Positions 26,347-35,702 of a DNA stretch of 37,933 nt are shown piece by piece. The stretch spans positions 1 to 37,933 of the forward strand of contig JAOTZC010000024.1 in the NCBI GenBank assembly GCA_029861535.1. The letters run 5' to 3'. The notes beneath the pieces were generated by a model that saw only the letters and a program-made list of their open reading frames with translations, searched no databases and was not told the origin of the DNA. Made by a program: the position numbers and the translations under genes. Source of the stretch: Gammaproteobacteria bacterium (GTDB lineage: Bacteria > Pseudomonadota > Gammaproteobacteria > Steroidobacterales > Woeseiaceae). Position 1 is the first letter of the stretch; every line of letters starts with the position of its first letter.

Positions 26347-26354
26347 CGCCGCCA

Positions 26355-27290
26355 CTACGCCCAGAGATGCTGATCCCTGGCGATGACCTGGGCGGACGTG
26401 CCGACGATCAGTGGGTCGGGGCCATGGACAATGTGCGTGTCTTTGTCGGGATAATTCAGTGTCGACAGGAAATGCTGCATGCAATTTAGACGTGCCCGTT
26501 TCTTGTCGTCAGACTTGACGATCGTCCAGGGTGCGTCGGCCGTGTCCGTGTAAAAGAACATCGCTTCTTTGGCCTCGGTGTATTCCTGCCATTTGTCGCG
26601 CGACTTCTCGTCGACGGAACTCAGCTTCCATTGTTTCAGCGGATCCCCTACACGAGCTGTGAATCGCCGCTCTTGTTCCTCGCGGGTCACAGAAAACCAG
26701 TATTTGAATAATCGAATGCCTGAGCGCACCAACATGCGCTCGAACTCCGGAGCCTGGCGCATGAACTCAAGGTACTCGATAGAATTGCAGAAATTCATAA
26801 CCCGCTCGACGCCGGCGCGGTTGTACCAAGAGCGATCAAAAAACACCATTTCCCCAGCGGTCGGAAGATGATTGACGTAGCGCTGAAAATACCACTGCCC
26901 ACGTTCATGGTCGGTCGGCTTCTCGAGCGCCACCGTGCGCGCCGCACGTGGATTCAAGTGCTCCATGAAACGTTTGATCGTGCCGCCTTTACCAGCCGCA
27001 TCACGGCCCTCGCAAATCACGACGATACGCTGGCCCGTCTGTTTAACCCAGTTCTGCACTTTGAGAAGCTCGACCTGCAGTTCTTCCTTGTGCTGATCAT
27101 AAGCGCGGCCCTTTATCTTGGTTCGGTACGGGTAACGGCCTTCGCGAAACAACGCACGCACTTGCTCGGGGCTGTGGCGCATTTCGCCGTAAATATGGGA
27201 TGCAGATTGCTGGCTCGAGTCGCTGGAACTCTTGCGAATTATTGATCGGACTGCGTCGTGACCGGGTGTTTTTGGCTTATCTTCGGACAT
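26355..27290 (-). CDS. ppk2: Polyphosphate kinase 2 (PPK2 family)
   Basis: The protein is 311 residues, a single PPK2 domain, transferring phosphate between polyphosphate and nucleotides. Walker A is EGRDAAGKGG (94-103), Walker B FFDRSWYNRAGVE (150-162). The conserved LNPRAARTVALEKPT lies between, and YWFSVTREEQERRF follows. The length fits class I PPK2, which phosphorylates nucleoside diphosphates, though class cannot be settled by eye. The start at 27290 (MSEDKPKTPG) is preferred to 27326. It is followed closely by the SRP RNA promoter. Confidence 0.93.
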   Translation of the reverse strand: MSEDKPKTPGHDAVRSIIRKSSSDSSQQSASHIYGEMRHSPEQVRALFREGRYPYRTKIKGRAYDQHKEELQVELLKVQNWVKQTGQRIVVICEGRDAAGKGGTIKRFMEHLNPRAARTVALEKPTDHERGQWYFQRYVNHLPTAGEMVFFDRSWYNRAGVERVMNFCNSIEYLEFMRQAPEFERMLVRSGIRLFKYWFSVTREEQERRFTARVGDPLKQWKLSSVDEKSRDKWQEYTEAKEAMFFYTDTADAPWTIVKSDDKKRARLNCMQHFLSTLNYPDKDTHIVHGPDPLIVGTSAQVIARDQHLWA

Positions 27291-27391
27291 AATCAGGCCT
27301 GTTTTCCTACGGCAATAACCCGTCAATTCTCCGGATCAAGCGGGCGTCGGTAATACGGACAAGTGCTTATGGAACCAATTAAACTCTAATC

Positions 27392-27763
27392 ATGATGGAT
27401 CGTCGACTATTTTCCGCCTTGGTGCTGGCCGTTGTCCTGCTGGCAGGCCTCGGCATCTGGCTGCTAATAGACGCGTGGCAATCACAGACGCCGGTCGAAG
27501 CGCAGGAAGCCGAGGCGATGAACCAGCAGCGCGAGCTCAACACGCAGCTGATGCAGGACACACTTTCGGATCAGGTCGCCGAGACTCTGGACAATGAACA
27601 ACAAGAACGCATGGCATCTCAACTGGGGCTGGCATTGTTTCGCAAATGCGCTGAGTGGACCGAATTCAACGACAATCATCCTAGCGATAATGCGCGCTCC
27701 AACGAGGAACGTGCTTGCGGAGAATACCGGCGATATGTCGAGACGGGCGAACGAGCAGAATAA
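27392..27763 (+). CDS. Hypothetical single-pass membrane protein
   Basis: The protein is 123 residues. An N-terminal membrane helix (about 6-27, ALVLAVVLLAGLGIWLLIDA) is followed by a helical, Gln/Glu-rich part (QEAEAMNQQRELNTQLMQD). Near the C-terminus are two cysteines, in FRKCAEWTEF and EERACGEYRRYVETG, which may form a disulphide if the domain is periplasmic. No family is recognised. ATG codons at 27392 and 27395 are both possible. It ends 10 bases from the convergent membrane protein gene. Confidence 0.65.
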   Translation: MMDRRLFSALVLAVVLLAGLGIWLLIDAWQSQTPVEAQEAEAMNQQRELNTQLMQDTLSDQVAETLDNEQQERMASQLGLALFRKCAEWTEFNDNHPSDNARSNEERACGEYRRYVETGERAE

Positions 27764-27773
27764 CGCGGCGTTT

Positions 27774-28589
27774 CTAGATTTTCAGGTCAGCTGCGCTCAA
27801 TGCCGACGTTACTTTTAGGTGATCGCAAAATTTCTCGGCGTTAATGATGACGTCGTCTTGCCCGATCTGATCAAACGGATTCTCGAGGTGCTCCTGAATG
27901 TTGTCGAGCGCCGACAGCACCAAAGCAAAGAGCACCGGCATCAAATAGATAAGCCATGCCGGAGAATAGTCCGCCGCCTGATAGGCGAAATACGGACCGT
28001 ACAACGGTGGCAAAACTGTAATGAAGAAATCACTGAATGCGCGCAGCGTGCGCGGCGTGCGGTACTGGTACACATGCTTGGTGTGCTCAAATGCGACGAT
28101 GATCTTGCTCAGATACTGATTGCAGCGAGAAACTTCACCACTCGCGAGCCCCGCCTGACGCAAGTCCTCGCGGATGAAGCGTGAAAGGTCAGAGAAACAA
28201 CTGTAAACGCGGATCTCACGCTCGGGCATTTCGCTGCGTGCTCCGCGATATAAATCACGGATCGATGCGAGCAAATCGCCGAACAGGTTGCGGCATGCGT
28301 CAAGGCGCGCCGGATCCGCGTCGTCGAGCCAGTCGCGTACTGCGAAAAAAATCGCGCGGCCGTGCGCCTTCATTTGCCCATAGTCGTCCAGCACTGACTC
28401 ACGACGCTTGTATGCGCTGTTGATCGAAAAAACGATCGGGAAAATTACGGCGGTCGCGATCAAAGTCAGCGGGAAGTCGCCCTGGATACTGAAGCGCAGG
28501 CACAAATACGTGGACAGCACGGCCGACGCAGCGATAAAGAGCCCCTTGGCGCTGAATATCAGGCCGATTGTCTTTAGTCGTCGCAGCAT
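27774..28589 (-). CDS. Bestrophin-like (UPF0187-like) integral membrane protein
   Basis: The protein is 271 residues with four predicted membrane segments: about 10-33, 38-58, 190-210 and 218-240. The soluble middle contains a cysteine- and charge-rich helical region. The last membrane helix runs into ALDNIQEHLENPFDQIGQDDV, which resembles the E-x-x-x-P-F-G-x-D-x-D-D turn that follows the last helix in bestrophin channels. The N-terminal AKGLFIAASAVLSTY is also reminiscent. If right, it is an anion or cation channel; the match is by motif only, so a different four-TM protein is possible. It lies downstream of the patatin gene on the same strand, 145 bases apart. Confidence 0.55.
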   Translation of the reverse strand: MLRRLKTIGLIFSAKGLFIAASAVLSTYLCLRFSIQGDFPLTLIATAVIFPIVFSINSAYKRRESVLDDYGQMKAHGRAIFFAVRDWLDDADPARLDACRNLFGDLLASIRDLYRGARSEMPEREIRVYSCFSDLSRFIREDLRQAGLASGEVSRCNQYLSKIIVAFEHTKHVYQYRTPRTLRAFSDFFITVLPPLYGPYFAYQAADYSPAWLIYLMPVLFALVLSALDNIQEHLENPFDQIGQDDVIINAEKFCDHLKVTSALSAADLKI

Positions 28590-28734
28590 GCCGGGCTCCT
28601 GTCGCGCTACCTGCTCTTGCCGGGCAAGTCTGGCGGAAGGCAGCAGACTATGCTGTGAGGCCGGTCACGGTTGGGGTCTGGTCGCTAGTGGAGACGGCTG
28701 GATTTCATCGAATCGTACTGCCTTCTTGGAAATA

Positions 28735-31700
28735 TCACGCCTTCTTGCCATCCGAGCCAGTATCTGGCCTGTTTTCCCAAATTTGAGAAAACCATTCTTC
28801 AAAATCGGCAAAGGACATCTTGTCATCGCTCGTCCCTGGGGCATTTGTTTCTTCGAATACCTGCTCGGCCATGTGTTGACCCAAACTCCGGTAGGCCTCG
28901 AACTGCCCCTCGGTAAAAAATTGGTCCGCCGTTGATTCGTGAGGGAACGACGGGCTGGTATTACGATACTGCTGGATCACTTCGTCCTCGTCGCCTGTGA
29001 CAGACGATTTCAGATAGAGGAGATAGCCCGATGCATCCGTTTCGGGATAGATAACTTCACCGATTGCCCAGTGCCGCTGGCTGAGGCCCTTCCGACGTCC
29101 CTTCTCCGCAAGTCGCAACGCGTCGACGTTTATGTCAATGTGAACTCCCAAATCAATGCGGGCTGTTCGGATCAGGGTCGCTAGCCCACTGAAATGGTGA
29201 CGGGGATCGGCCTCGCCATCGCCGATGATGATGAATTTACAGCGCCGACGAAGCAATTCGATACCGGCTAGGTTTTCGATGTGCCCGCCATCCGAGACGT
29301 TGACCCAACGATGGGTCTCGTCGAGCCAGCCGAGTATTTCTCGCCACAGTGCGAATGGCCGCACTCGCCAATGGAATAGGTCGGTAAAGGAATTTTGCTT
29401 TTTGCTTGGAACAACACCCGCACTTAACAGCCGCTGTCCCGATCGTATCCATTTGCCATCCCGTACCGCGATGTCCGCATAACTTGCAAACTCGTATTCG
29501 CGAGTCTCACCGTGTAAAGGCCAGCGATCAGAAAATCGGCGCGGCGACTCGCTGTCTCTCGGTTTCAGACTTAGCGTTTTTGGTTGCTTGATCGAAACAA
29601 TTTTCTTGCCGGCGCTGTTCTCCTTAACGCTCGCCCTACCGAAGATTTCACTGACGGACTTGCCTTTCCTATCGCGCATCAGCGCGCTGATGCTCGAACC
29701 GAGATAGCCGCCACCGGAGACTGTTGACATATAATCTATGTGATCGAAAATACCGCGCCGATGCAATGCCTGTGCGATCCCCAGATTGAGAGTTGCCGAG
29801 CGAATGCCACCTCCCGAGAAACCGATACCAAGCAAACCGTGGCAAGGTGTTGGTCGTTTCTGGTCCTCCGTCACGGCCGATAGGTAGCGATCCGGATAGC
29901 TATCAAATTGCTCCCACCGCCGTGTGATTTCGACTAACTCGTCTTCGAAAACTTCTTTAAACGTATATCCCTTATCTTTCCCACCCTCCAATTTCTTTTT
30001 CGACAGCCAGGTTTCAAGGCGGCCCGGGTTCGGAATCCAAAAGCCCAAGCGGATGTTGAGCAGTGCCATAATCGCGACCAAGGCGCGATTCGTGGATCTA
30101 CCCATGTTGGGTGAGGCCGCCGCCGCCGAGATCGCCATAGCAGTTGCAAGACCCATTTGCGGAAAGACACGCTCCATGGTTTCACTGCGACAATAGCGCG
30201 TACGCCATCCACCGATAAATTTCTTACTGAAGACAAAAAAGTCACTCTGTCGGTCGCGGATTCCGATGTCCTTGCTGCCTTGAAGGTTGATCGCGGCGTT
30301 TATCAGGTGATACGGGGCGGTGGACCCGGCTTCGTGACGGCAGATTTCGGCAAGATCGAGGTCTTTCTCGACGTCGACGTCACCTTTGGTGTCTTGGCCG
30401 ACCAGAAAGGCGCTAGCCAGGCGATCGCGGTACAGACCATGAATCGACGTCAGATTGACGTCGACAGTCAGCCACGACAATAACAATAGGACAATCGCAA
30501 ATATCGTTAGATAAATACCATTCGCTACGAAACCGATTTCGCGGGCCGTCGCTGCCTGCGCAGTATTGTAGATTGCTGGGTAGCGTGCTCTCGAATAGTT
30601 CGCCGTGTACGCAAGTTCTTGACGCACCCGTGGAATCTGCCAAGCAAGATTATCGAGACGATCATTCAGAAAAACGATCGTTTGCACTAAATAATTGAGC
30701 TCCGAATTCTCAGAATCGCCAGCTAGGTCTGGGTATTCGACAGTCCGGTCTTGTAAATCGAAGTGACCCGTGATCAGCGTCTTCACTAGCCCTTCTAATG
30801 GATTGGCCTCATCAGGAGTGGGCGCCAGACCGGACGTGTGCGCCTTCACTAGCTGCTCGAGTGCATTGATCTCTTCAGGAACGGGGGCTAGGCCTGACGA
30901 CGGATTAACGCCATCGCGCGAATCCGCTCGGGCATATTGCTCATCTGGGTGAAGGAGCTCCGGAAGCCCTAGCGCCCACATTCTATTAGTCAGATCGACC
31001 AGAATCGGACGCAGTGCCTTACGCTGCTCGTCAGTGAGGCCTTCTACGATTTCCCGCAGATAGTAGACGTCGGGAAGACCGATATCCGCTAAGTCGATAA
31101 GAAATTTATCATCGAGCTTTAGGAGTTCCTCGACATATTCTGGAGGCGCTTCAATATAACCGATGAATTCCAGTTCTTGGATCAACTCTTGCAGCCTAGG
31201 TCCGGGTTGATTCGCCACGTCCTTGACGAGCCTGGTCAGGTCTTCTGCAAGTTCCGTGTTGCGATTGTCATCAGGTTCACGCCCCAAACCCAATTTTTCC
31301 TTGATCAATCCCAATGTTCTCTTAATTCTGTAAAATATTCCGTCAGCCGCCTCTCCCTCTTCTGACTCGTCCGTATCTGAATAACCTAACGTCATCGGGT
31401 CACCCGACATCTCGCCATCAAGTTCGTCCGGCGCTGGATCGACTTCGTCATCGCCAGTTTGCATATCGGTAGCGAGTGCGACTTCTTCAATTATCACAGT
31501 CGAGGTATCTGACATCTCCTTATTGATTTCGTCCAATGCTTTGTCGAGTTGCGCCTCAAAACTACCGATCTTCTGCCACGCTTCATCGTCCGCTTCGATA
31601 AGCGGAAAAAGTAACAATGTGGCCCCAACCATGAGCAGCGTTATCTTCAGAAAATCCTTCTTGTTGAAGCTCAAGCTCACAATGCCGAGAATAAAAGCAA

Positions 31701-32454
31701 CCGCTATCACCGCAATAAATCCAAGAAAGAAAATTCCCGTTACGCGGGACCAATCATACGAAGGTGGCTCGAATACGAGAAAGTTTGATACCCAAAGAAT
31801 GAACAGCAATGGAACGAAAACGCCGAATGCACCAATTACTAATATTGCTAACTTCCTCGCGAATCCGCCCAGCACCGTTAGCAGTTTATCCGCGGCGGCG
31901 AAGACTGCGGCGGCGACGGCCATGACGGATGCAATCGTCGGCCACTTCAAATCGGCTTCGTAAACCAACCAATGGAAGTCATTCAAAAAGAACGATAACG
32001 ATTCAAAGGCCGTTGCGGCAAGGACCGCGAGCAAGAAACCGCCAAAGAGGCGTTCCAGTTTGTCGCGTAGCCACACTGAGCTGTCGCTACCAGTGCGCAG
32101 CCGTCTCCTATTAGTGAGTATCTTGAAATGCGGCGTCAACAATGGAAATAGCAACACAGAAAACACCGCGAGAAACAAGATACCAACTGTGAAAGTGAAG
32201 GAAGGCGCGAGCAAATACCACAGTGCGACCAGTACAGAAATCATCATTAAGAACGGCAGCAAAACCAGCGAGTTGATAACGATGCCCCGCAGCAACACGC
32301 TGATAGCCCTCAGATAGTCCAATGGCCCTCGGACAGCCATATAGTTCGAATGATTGCGTATCCAGGTGAGATACCTCGATTCCGTCGGGCCTTTGATGAT
32401 TGGGAATGGGAACTCGCCCGGCTCAACGTTAGTTTCGTAAACATTTCTTGTCAT
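28735..32454 (-). CDS. Large multi-pass membrane patatin-like phospholipase
   Basis: The protein is 1239 residues. The N-terminal ~290 residues carry about seven membrane helices. Residues 290-620 are soluble and acidic, with an internal 21-residue repeat (520-561). Another helix is at 640-662, followed by SIHGLYRDRLASAFL. The patatin core shows the oxyanion loop GFSGGGIRSATLNLG (878-892), nucleophile Ser913 in STVSGGGYLGS and catalytic Asp1055 in SDGGHIENL, then RRRCKFIIIGDGEAD. Such enzymes hydrolyse acyl esters of phospholipids. The block GLYRDRL…ASPNMG…NIRLGFWIPNP precedes the nucleophile rather than following it (see findings). It is divergent from the TIR gene. Confidence 0.88.
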   Translation of the reverse strand: MTRNVYETNVEPGEFPFPIIKGPTESRYLTWIRNHSNYMAVRGPLDYLRAISVLLRGIVINSLVLLPFLMMISVLVALWYLLAPSFTFTVGILFLAVFSVLLFPLLTPHFKILTNRRRLRTGSDSSVWLRDKLERLFGGFLLAVLAATAFESLSFFLNDFHWLVYEADLKWPTIASVMAVAAAVFAAADKLLTVLGGFARKLAILVIGAFGVFVPLLFILWVSNFLVFEPPSYDWSRVTGIFFLGFIAVIAVAFILGIVSLSFNKKDFLKITLLMVGATLLLFPLIEADDEAWQKIGSFEAQLDKALDEINKEMSDTSTVIIEEVALATDMQTGDDEVDPAPDELDGEMSGDPMTLGYSDTDESEEGEAADGIFYRIKRTLGLIKEKLGLGREPDDNRNTELAEDLTRLVKDVANQPGPRLQELIQELEFIGYIEAPPEYVEELLKLDDKFLIDLADIGLPDVYYLREIVEGLTDEQRKALRPILVDLTNRMWALGLPELLHPDEQYARADSRDGVNPSSGLAPVPEEINALEQLVKAHTSGLAPTPDEANPLEGLVKTLITGHFDLQDRTVEYPDLAGDSENSELNYLVQTIVFLNDRLDNLAWQIPRVRQELAYTANYSRARYPAIYNTAQAATAREIGFVANGIYLTIFAIVLLLLSWLTVDVNLTSIHGLYRDRLASAFLVGQDTKGDVDVEKDLDLAEICRHEAGSTAPYHLINAAINLQGSKDIGIRDRQSDFFVFSKKFIGGWRTRYCRSETMERVFPQMGLATAMAISAAAASPNMGRSTNRALVAIMALLNIRLGFWIPNPGRLETWLSKKKLEGGKDKGYTFKEVFEDELVEITRRWEQFDSYPDRYLSAVTEDQKRPTPCHGLLGIGFSGGGIRSATLNLGIAQALHRRGIFDHIDYMSTVSGGGYLGSSISALMRDRKGKSVSEIFGRASVKENSAGKKIVSIKQPKTLSLKPRDSESPRRFSDRWPLHGETREYEFASYADIAVRDGKWIRSGQRLLSAGVVPSKKQNSFTDLFHWRVRPFALWREILGWLDETHRWVNVSDGGHIENLAGIELLRRRCKFIIIGDGEADPRHHFSGLATLIRTARIDLGVHIDINVDALRLAEKGRRKGLSQRHWAIGEVIYPETDASGYLLYLKSSVTGDEDEVIQQYRNTSPSFPHESTADQFFTEGQFEAYRSLGQHMAEQVFEETNAPGTSDDKMSFADFEEWFSQIWENRPDTGSDGKKA
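30772..30897 (-). repeat. 63-bp tandem near-repeat inside the patatin gene
   Basis: Two diverged copies encode 21-residue units, SGLAPVPEEINALEQLVKAH and SGLAPTPDEANPLEGLVKTL (each shown without its last residue), at residues 520-540 and 541-561. The unit is acidic and helical and lies in the soluble middle region. Confidence 0.8.
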
Positions 32455-32927
32455 TCTGTTTCGCTCGTTGGGTGGAGCACTCAGCGGCCAGTGATGCTAC
32501 AACATACCGTTTCATTCAATTATTTGGCTAGCACTTAGTTAACCATCACTTCGCTTGATATTTTTTGTAGTCAAGTCGTAGTTTGTTGTGCAACCAGCCA
32601 CGTTGAATGGTCAGAAACGGGCTTATGTTCCCTCAAGCGTAGTAGAAGTTGGATCGATTCGCCGCCTGTCGCAGCGCGCCTCTTTGGAGGCGCTACATGC
32701 GTCCAAATCTGCATGCGACCAGGGCGGACATCGATCGTTAGGTAAAATCCCGAATTGACGCATTCTCGTCTTGAGAGTTAACTAATACGGCGGGACGGCA
32801 AACGCCCAGCTATGGGTCCTCGCCTCCTCCGCGACGCCTCTTGCGACGCCACGAAGGACCAAGTTCTCCCAGCTGCCGAAGCTAATGTCGTTTTGTTCTT
32901 GACGCAAACCCGAATTGATTCGGGGAA
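32455..32927. other. Intergenic region between divergent patatin and TIR genes (473 bp)
   Basis: No supportable gene. It must hold the promoters of both divergent genes. Visible structure: a 7-bp hairpin GCGCCTC-TTTG-GAGGCGC (32676-32693), a CATGC/GCATG inverted repeat with a 10-base loop just after it, and a direct repeat of GCGACGCC separated by TCTT near 32831-32850. The left part is AT-rich. No -35/-10 pair stands out enough to call. Confidence 0.5.
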
Positions 32928-35081
32928 ATGATGTCCACAGTATCGGAAACGGACGAGTATCGATACCAGGCCTTTATCAGCTACTGCCATCAGGACGAAG
33001 AATGGGGTACATGGCTTCACAAGGCACTGGAAGGATATCGTGTGCCCCGCTATCTGGTCGGCAAGAAGACCGCGCACAAACCAATCCCCCGCCGCCTCAC
33101 CCCGATCTTCCGTGACCGTGACGAACTTCCGACCGCAACCGACCTTGGCAGCGTCGTTAACGAGGCTTTACAGCAGTCAGCGTGTCTAATCGTCATCTGC
33201 TCGCCACACGCCGTCCACTCTCAGTGGGTCAATCAGGAGATTCTCAGCTTTAAGCGATGGGGTCATTCGGATCGTATCTTCTGTCTCATTGTCGATGGTG
33301 AACCCAATGCCGCCTACAAACCAGAACTCGAAGCTGAGGAGTGTTTTCCCGACGCATTGCGGTACGTCCTTGGCCCGGACGGGGAACTGACTGACGAACG
33401 CACCGAGCCGATCGCTGCCGATGTTCGACCCCACGGGGATGGCAAGGCGGCTGCAAAACTGAAGCTAATCGCCGGCCTTCTCGGTGTTGGTCTCGATGAA
33501 CTCAAGCATCGTGAGCAACATCGCCGCCATCAACGGATGGTTGCCATCACAGCGACAGCATTGGCTGTCATGATCGTTACGACGGTACTGGCGATCAATG
33601 CAATCGTTGCGCAGGGTGAGGCTGAGCGACGACGCGCACAAGCCGAAGACCTGATCAGTTTCATGTTGGGTGACTTACGCGAACGGCTCGAACCCATTGG
33701 ACGACTCGAAGTTCTCGATAGCGTCGGTGACAAGGCTCTGGAATATTTCGCGTCGCTGCCCGATGAGGACATCACCGATGAAGCGCTGAGCAAACGTGCC
33801 ATGGCATTGTGTCAGGTGGGCGAAGTGCGCGTGGCTCAGGGCAAGCTGGATCAGGCCATGAGTGCGTTTAACGATTGTTTCGAATTGGCAAGAACGCTCA
33901 GTATGCGAGCTCCGAACAATGGATCGTGGCTTTACCAATTGGGCCAGGCACACTTCTGGGTTGGCTACGTACACTGGGAACAGGGGAATCTGGATGCTGT
34001 CGCAGCACAGTTTCGGCAGTATTTAGCGATATCACAGCAACTGATTGAGCTGGATCCGGACAACAGCGATTGGCAACTCGAGTTGTCCTACGCGCATAAC
34101 AATCTGGGTACCGTCCTGCATGCTCGCGGCAATCCTGACGAAGCCTCGGATCAGTTTCGCATCTCCATCAAGATGAAGGAATCGCTTGTCGCTGCACACC
34201 CAGCAAACAATGAGTGGAAAGTTGAGTTGGCCGACAGTTATTCCTGGCTCGGCTCGATGTTGCAGGCGAGAGGCAAATTGGACCAAGCGCTAGAACTACA
34301 CCGCGCGGATGTCGCAATCACTCGCACTGTGCTAGCAAGTAATCCGGCAAATACCGATTGGCAGTGGCGGCTCTCACGCGCACTAGAACTGCAAGGCGAC
34401 TTATTGGTAGATCTCGGCAACACCGAAGACGCCATGGACAAATTCGAACAAGCGCTCGCGATCAGCACGAAGCTCGTGCAACACGATATGGAGAACACTT
34501 CGTGGCAACGCGCCTTCGAAAGCGCTCATGCCAGAATCGGCCGCGTGCTGTGGATGCGCGGAGATCTATCGAACGCCCTGGCACACTTCCGGCAAACCGC
34601 CGCAATCACAGAACAGTTGTCGGCCCTGGATGCATCAAAAAGCCATTGGCAACGCACCGCTGCCATTGCGCACAACTCGATCGGTGAGACCTTGCTTTCA
34701 TTAGGAGATACGAAGGCGGCGCTGCAGGAAGTGCATACCGCGATCGAGATCATTGAGAAGCTGGTCGCCAACGTGGCAGATGACCGCAAGGCGATTCTAG
34801 TTCTCGGCGAAGCCTATATGCTGCTGGGACGAATCTCGGCCCAAACCGGTACCGGCGAAGAACCGACGGTCACATTCACACGGGCGGTCGATATTCTTGA
34901 GCCGATAGCGAACAACGGTACGACAGACAAAACTTTTTTGGATCCCTGGGCGCGTGCTTTATTGCACGTCGATCGTATCGACGATGCGCGCCCGGTGGTC
35001 GAAAAACTGCACAGGATGGGCTTTAAAGGACGGCAACTCATCGAGCTCTGCCGCAATAAGGGAGTGTTGATGGAAGGATGA
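32928..35081 (+). CDS. TIR domain – transmembrane – TPR protein
   Basis: The protein is 717 residues. The TIR domain is residues 12-125: AFISYCHQDEEW (first strand and box 1), FRDRDELPTATDL, and SQWVNQEI with Trp100 and Glu104. This is the W-x3-E pattern that supplies the catalytic glutamate of NAD-cleaving TIRs. A basic stretch and one membrane helix follow (204-228). Then comes a linker (RRRAQAEDLISFMLGDLRER) found in TIR/cyclase/kinase–TPR proteins, and about eight TPR-like repeats (285-690) with W-L/W-Q periodicity. The TPRs probably sense or bind a partner. ATG at 32928 and 32931 are both possible. First of three plus-strand genes; may make an NAD-derived signal or deplete NAD. Confidence 0.88.
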   Translation: MMSTVSETDEYRYQAFISYCHQDEEWGTWLHKALEGYRVPRYLVGKKTAHKPIPRRLTPIFRDRDELPTATDLGSVVNEALQQSACLIVICSPHAVHSQWVNQEILSFKRWGHSDRIFCLIVDGEPNAAYKPELEAEECFPDALRYVLGPDGELTDERTEPIAADVRPHGDGKAAAKLKLIAGLLGVGLDELKHREQHRRHQRMVAITATALAVMIVTTVLAINAIVAQGEAERRRAQAEDLISFMLGDLRERLEPIGRLEVLDSVGDKALEYFASLPDEDITDEALSKRAMALCQVGEVRVAQGKLDQAMSAFNDCFELARTLSMRAPNNGSWLYQLGQAHFWVGYVHWEQGNLDAVAAQFRQYLAISQQLIELDPDNSDWQLELSYAHNNLGTVLHARGNPDEASDQFRISIKMKESLVAAHPANNEWKVELADSYSWLGSMLQARGKLDQALELHRADVAITRTVLASNPANTDWQWRLSRALELQGDLLVDLGNTEDAMDKFEQALAISTKLVQHDMENTSWQRAFESAHARIGRVLWMRGDLSNALAHFRQTAAITEQLSALDASKSHWQRTAAIAHNSIGETLLSLGDTKAALQEVHTAIEIIEKLVANVADDRKAILVLGEAYMLLGRISAQTGTGEEPTVTFTRAVDILEPIANNGTTDKTFLDPWARALLHVDRIDDARPVVEKLHRMGFKGRQLIELCRNKGVLMEG

Positions 35082-35147
35082 GACAGGTCGGCGGATCAGT
35101 AAACGTGGTCCTACCGACATGTTTTTTACAAATGAGGAGCGAAAGTT

Positions 35148-35576
35148 ATGACTGCATTACCTAAAAACCCGGTTAACGTAGATCTGCACGTTGGTGACGA
35201 TACGACAGCCAATGGCGATTTGAGCTGTTGGTGTACAAACAGAAAAGGAAAGTTGATAGAGCCTATTAAAGTGGACAAGAAAAATAGTAACCAGGATGGC
35301 ATCGAGTTCAGACTCAAGAATAAAGAGTATGAGTTCGTTGGCTTTATGTCGCCACAAGATAGGAGCCATCATTGTTTTGAGGTAGTCGACATGTTTGATG
35401 TCGAATACGAATACGAAGACGGAGAAAAAGACGGCCTATATTCATTCATGACCGTCGAGGATAAATTCTGCCCGACTGAAACTTTGTTTGATTACGAACT
35501 GGTATTTCGGAAGAAGAACGGATTACCTGAAGGAAATTTGTATCGTTACGACCCACAGATAAAGAACGAAAACTGA
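35148..35576 (+). CDS. Small acidic hypothetical protein between TIR and SLOG genes
   Basis: The protein is 142 residues with a GAGGAG ribosome binding site upstream. It has no signal or membrane helix. The sequence is rich in aromatic and acidic residues (FDVEYEYEDGEKDGLYSFMT) and seems mainly beta. Three cysteines and a CW-C pattern (SCWCTNRKGK) occur near residue 27. The C-terminal YELVFRKKNG…GNLYRYDPQIKN looks like a strand pair. Codons are AT-rich compared with neighbours (many AAA, AAT, GAT), a sign of different origin. No family is recognised. Its place between the TIR and SLOG/TM genes suggests an accessory, inhibitor or trigger role; this is inference. Confidence 0.75.
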   Translation: MTALPKNPVNVDLHVGDDTTANGDLSCWCTNRKGKLIEPIKVDKKNSNQDGIEFRLKNKEYEFVGFMSPQDRSHHCFEVVDMFDVEYEYEDGEKDGLYSFMTVEDKFCPTETLFDYELVFRKKNGLPEGNLYRYDPQIKNEN

Positions 35577-35702
35577 TAGAGGAAGGAGCCACCAATCAGG
35601 AAGTCATACTCAATAGAGACACGGCAAACCCGGTTCAATGTGCCAGCAGTTTACGCACGTTGAGTCGGGCGCGCCGGTCAACAGACGAAGGTATGGGATG
35701 AC

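Noticed and set aside
28590..28734. Left-hand attachment site matching the tRNA-Ser 3' end
   Set aside because: I looked by eye for a second copy of the tRNA 3' end at likely left borders of the accessory block and found none; no integrase is present either.
32778..33077. Minus-strand open frame of 99 codons at the start of the TIR gene
   Set aside because: Two thirds of it overlaps the conserved TIR coding sequence, and the translation has no recognisable features or ribosome binding site.
35578..35593. Strong ribosome-binding-like GGAAGGAG after the small gene
   Set aside because: No start codon follows at a proper distance (only ATC) and frames there close before the next gene; it may be a remnant of a lost gene, but this is not supportable.
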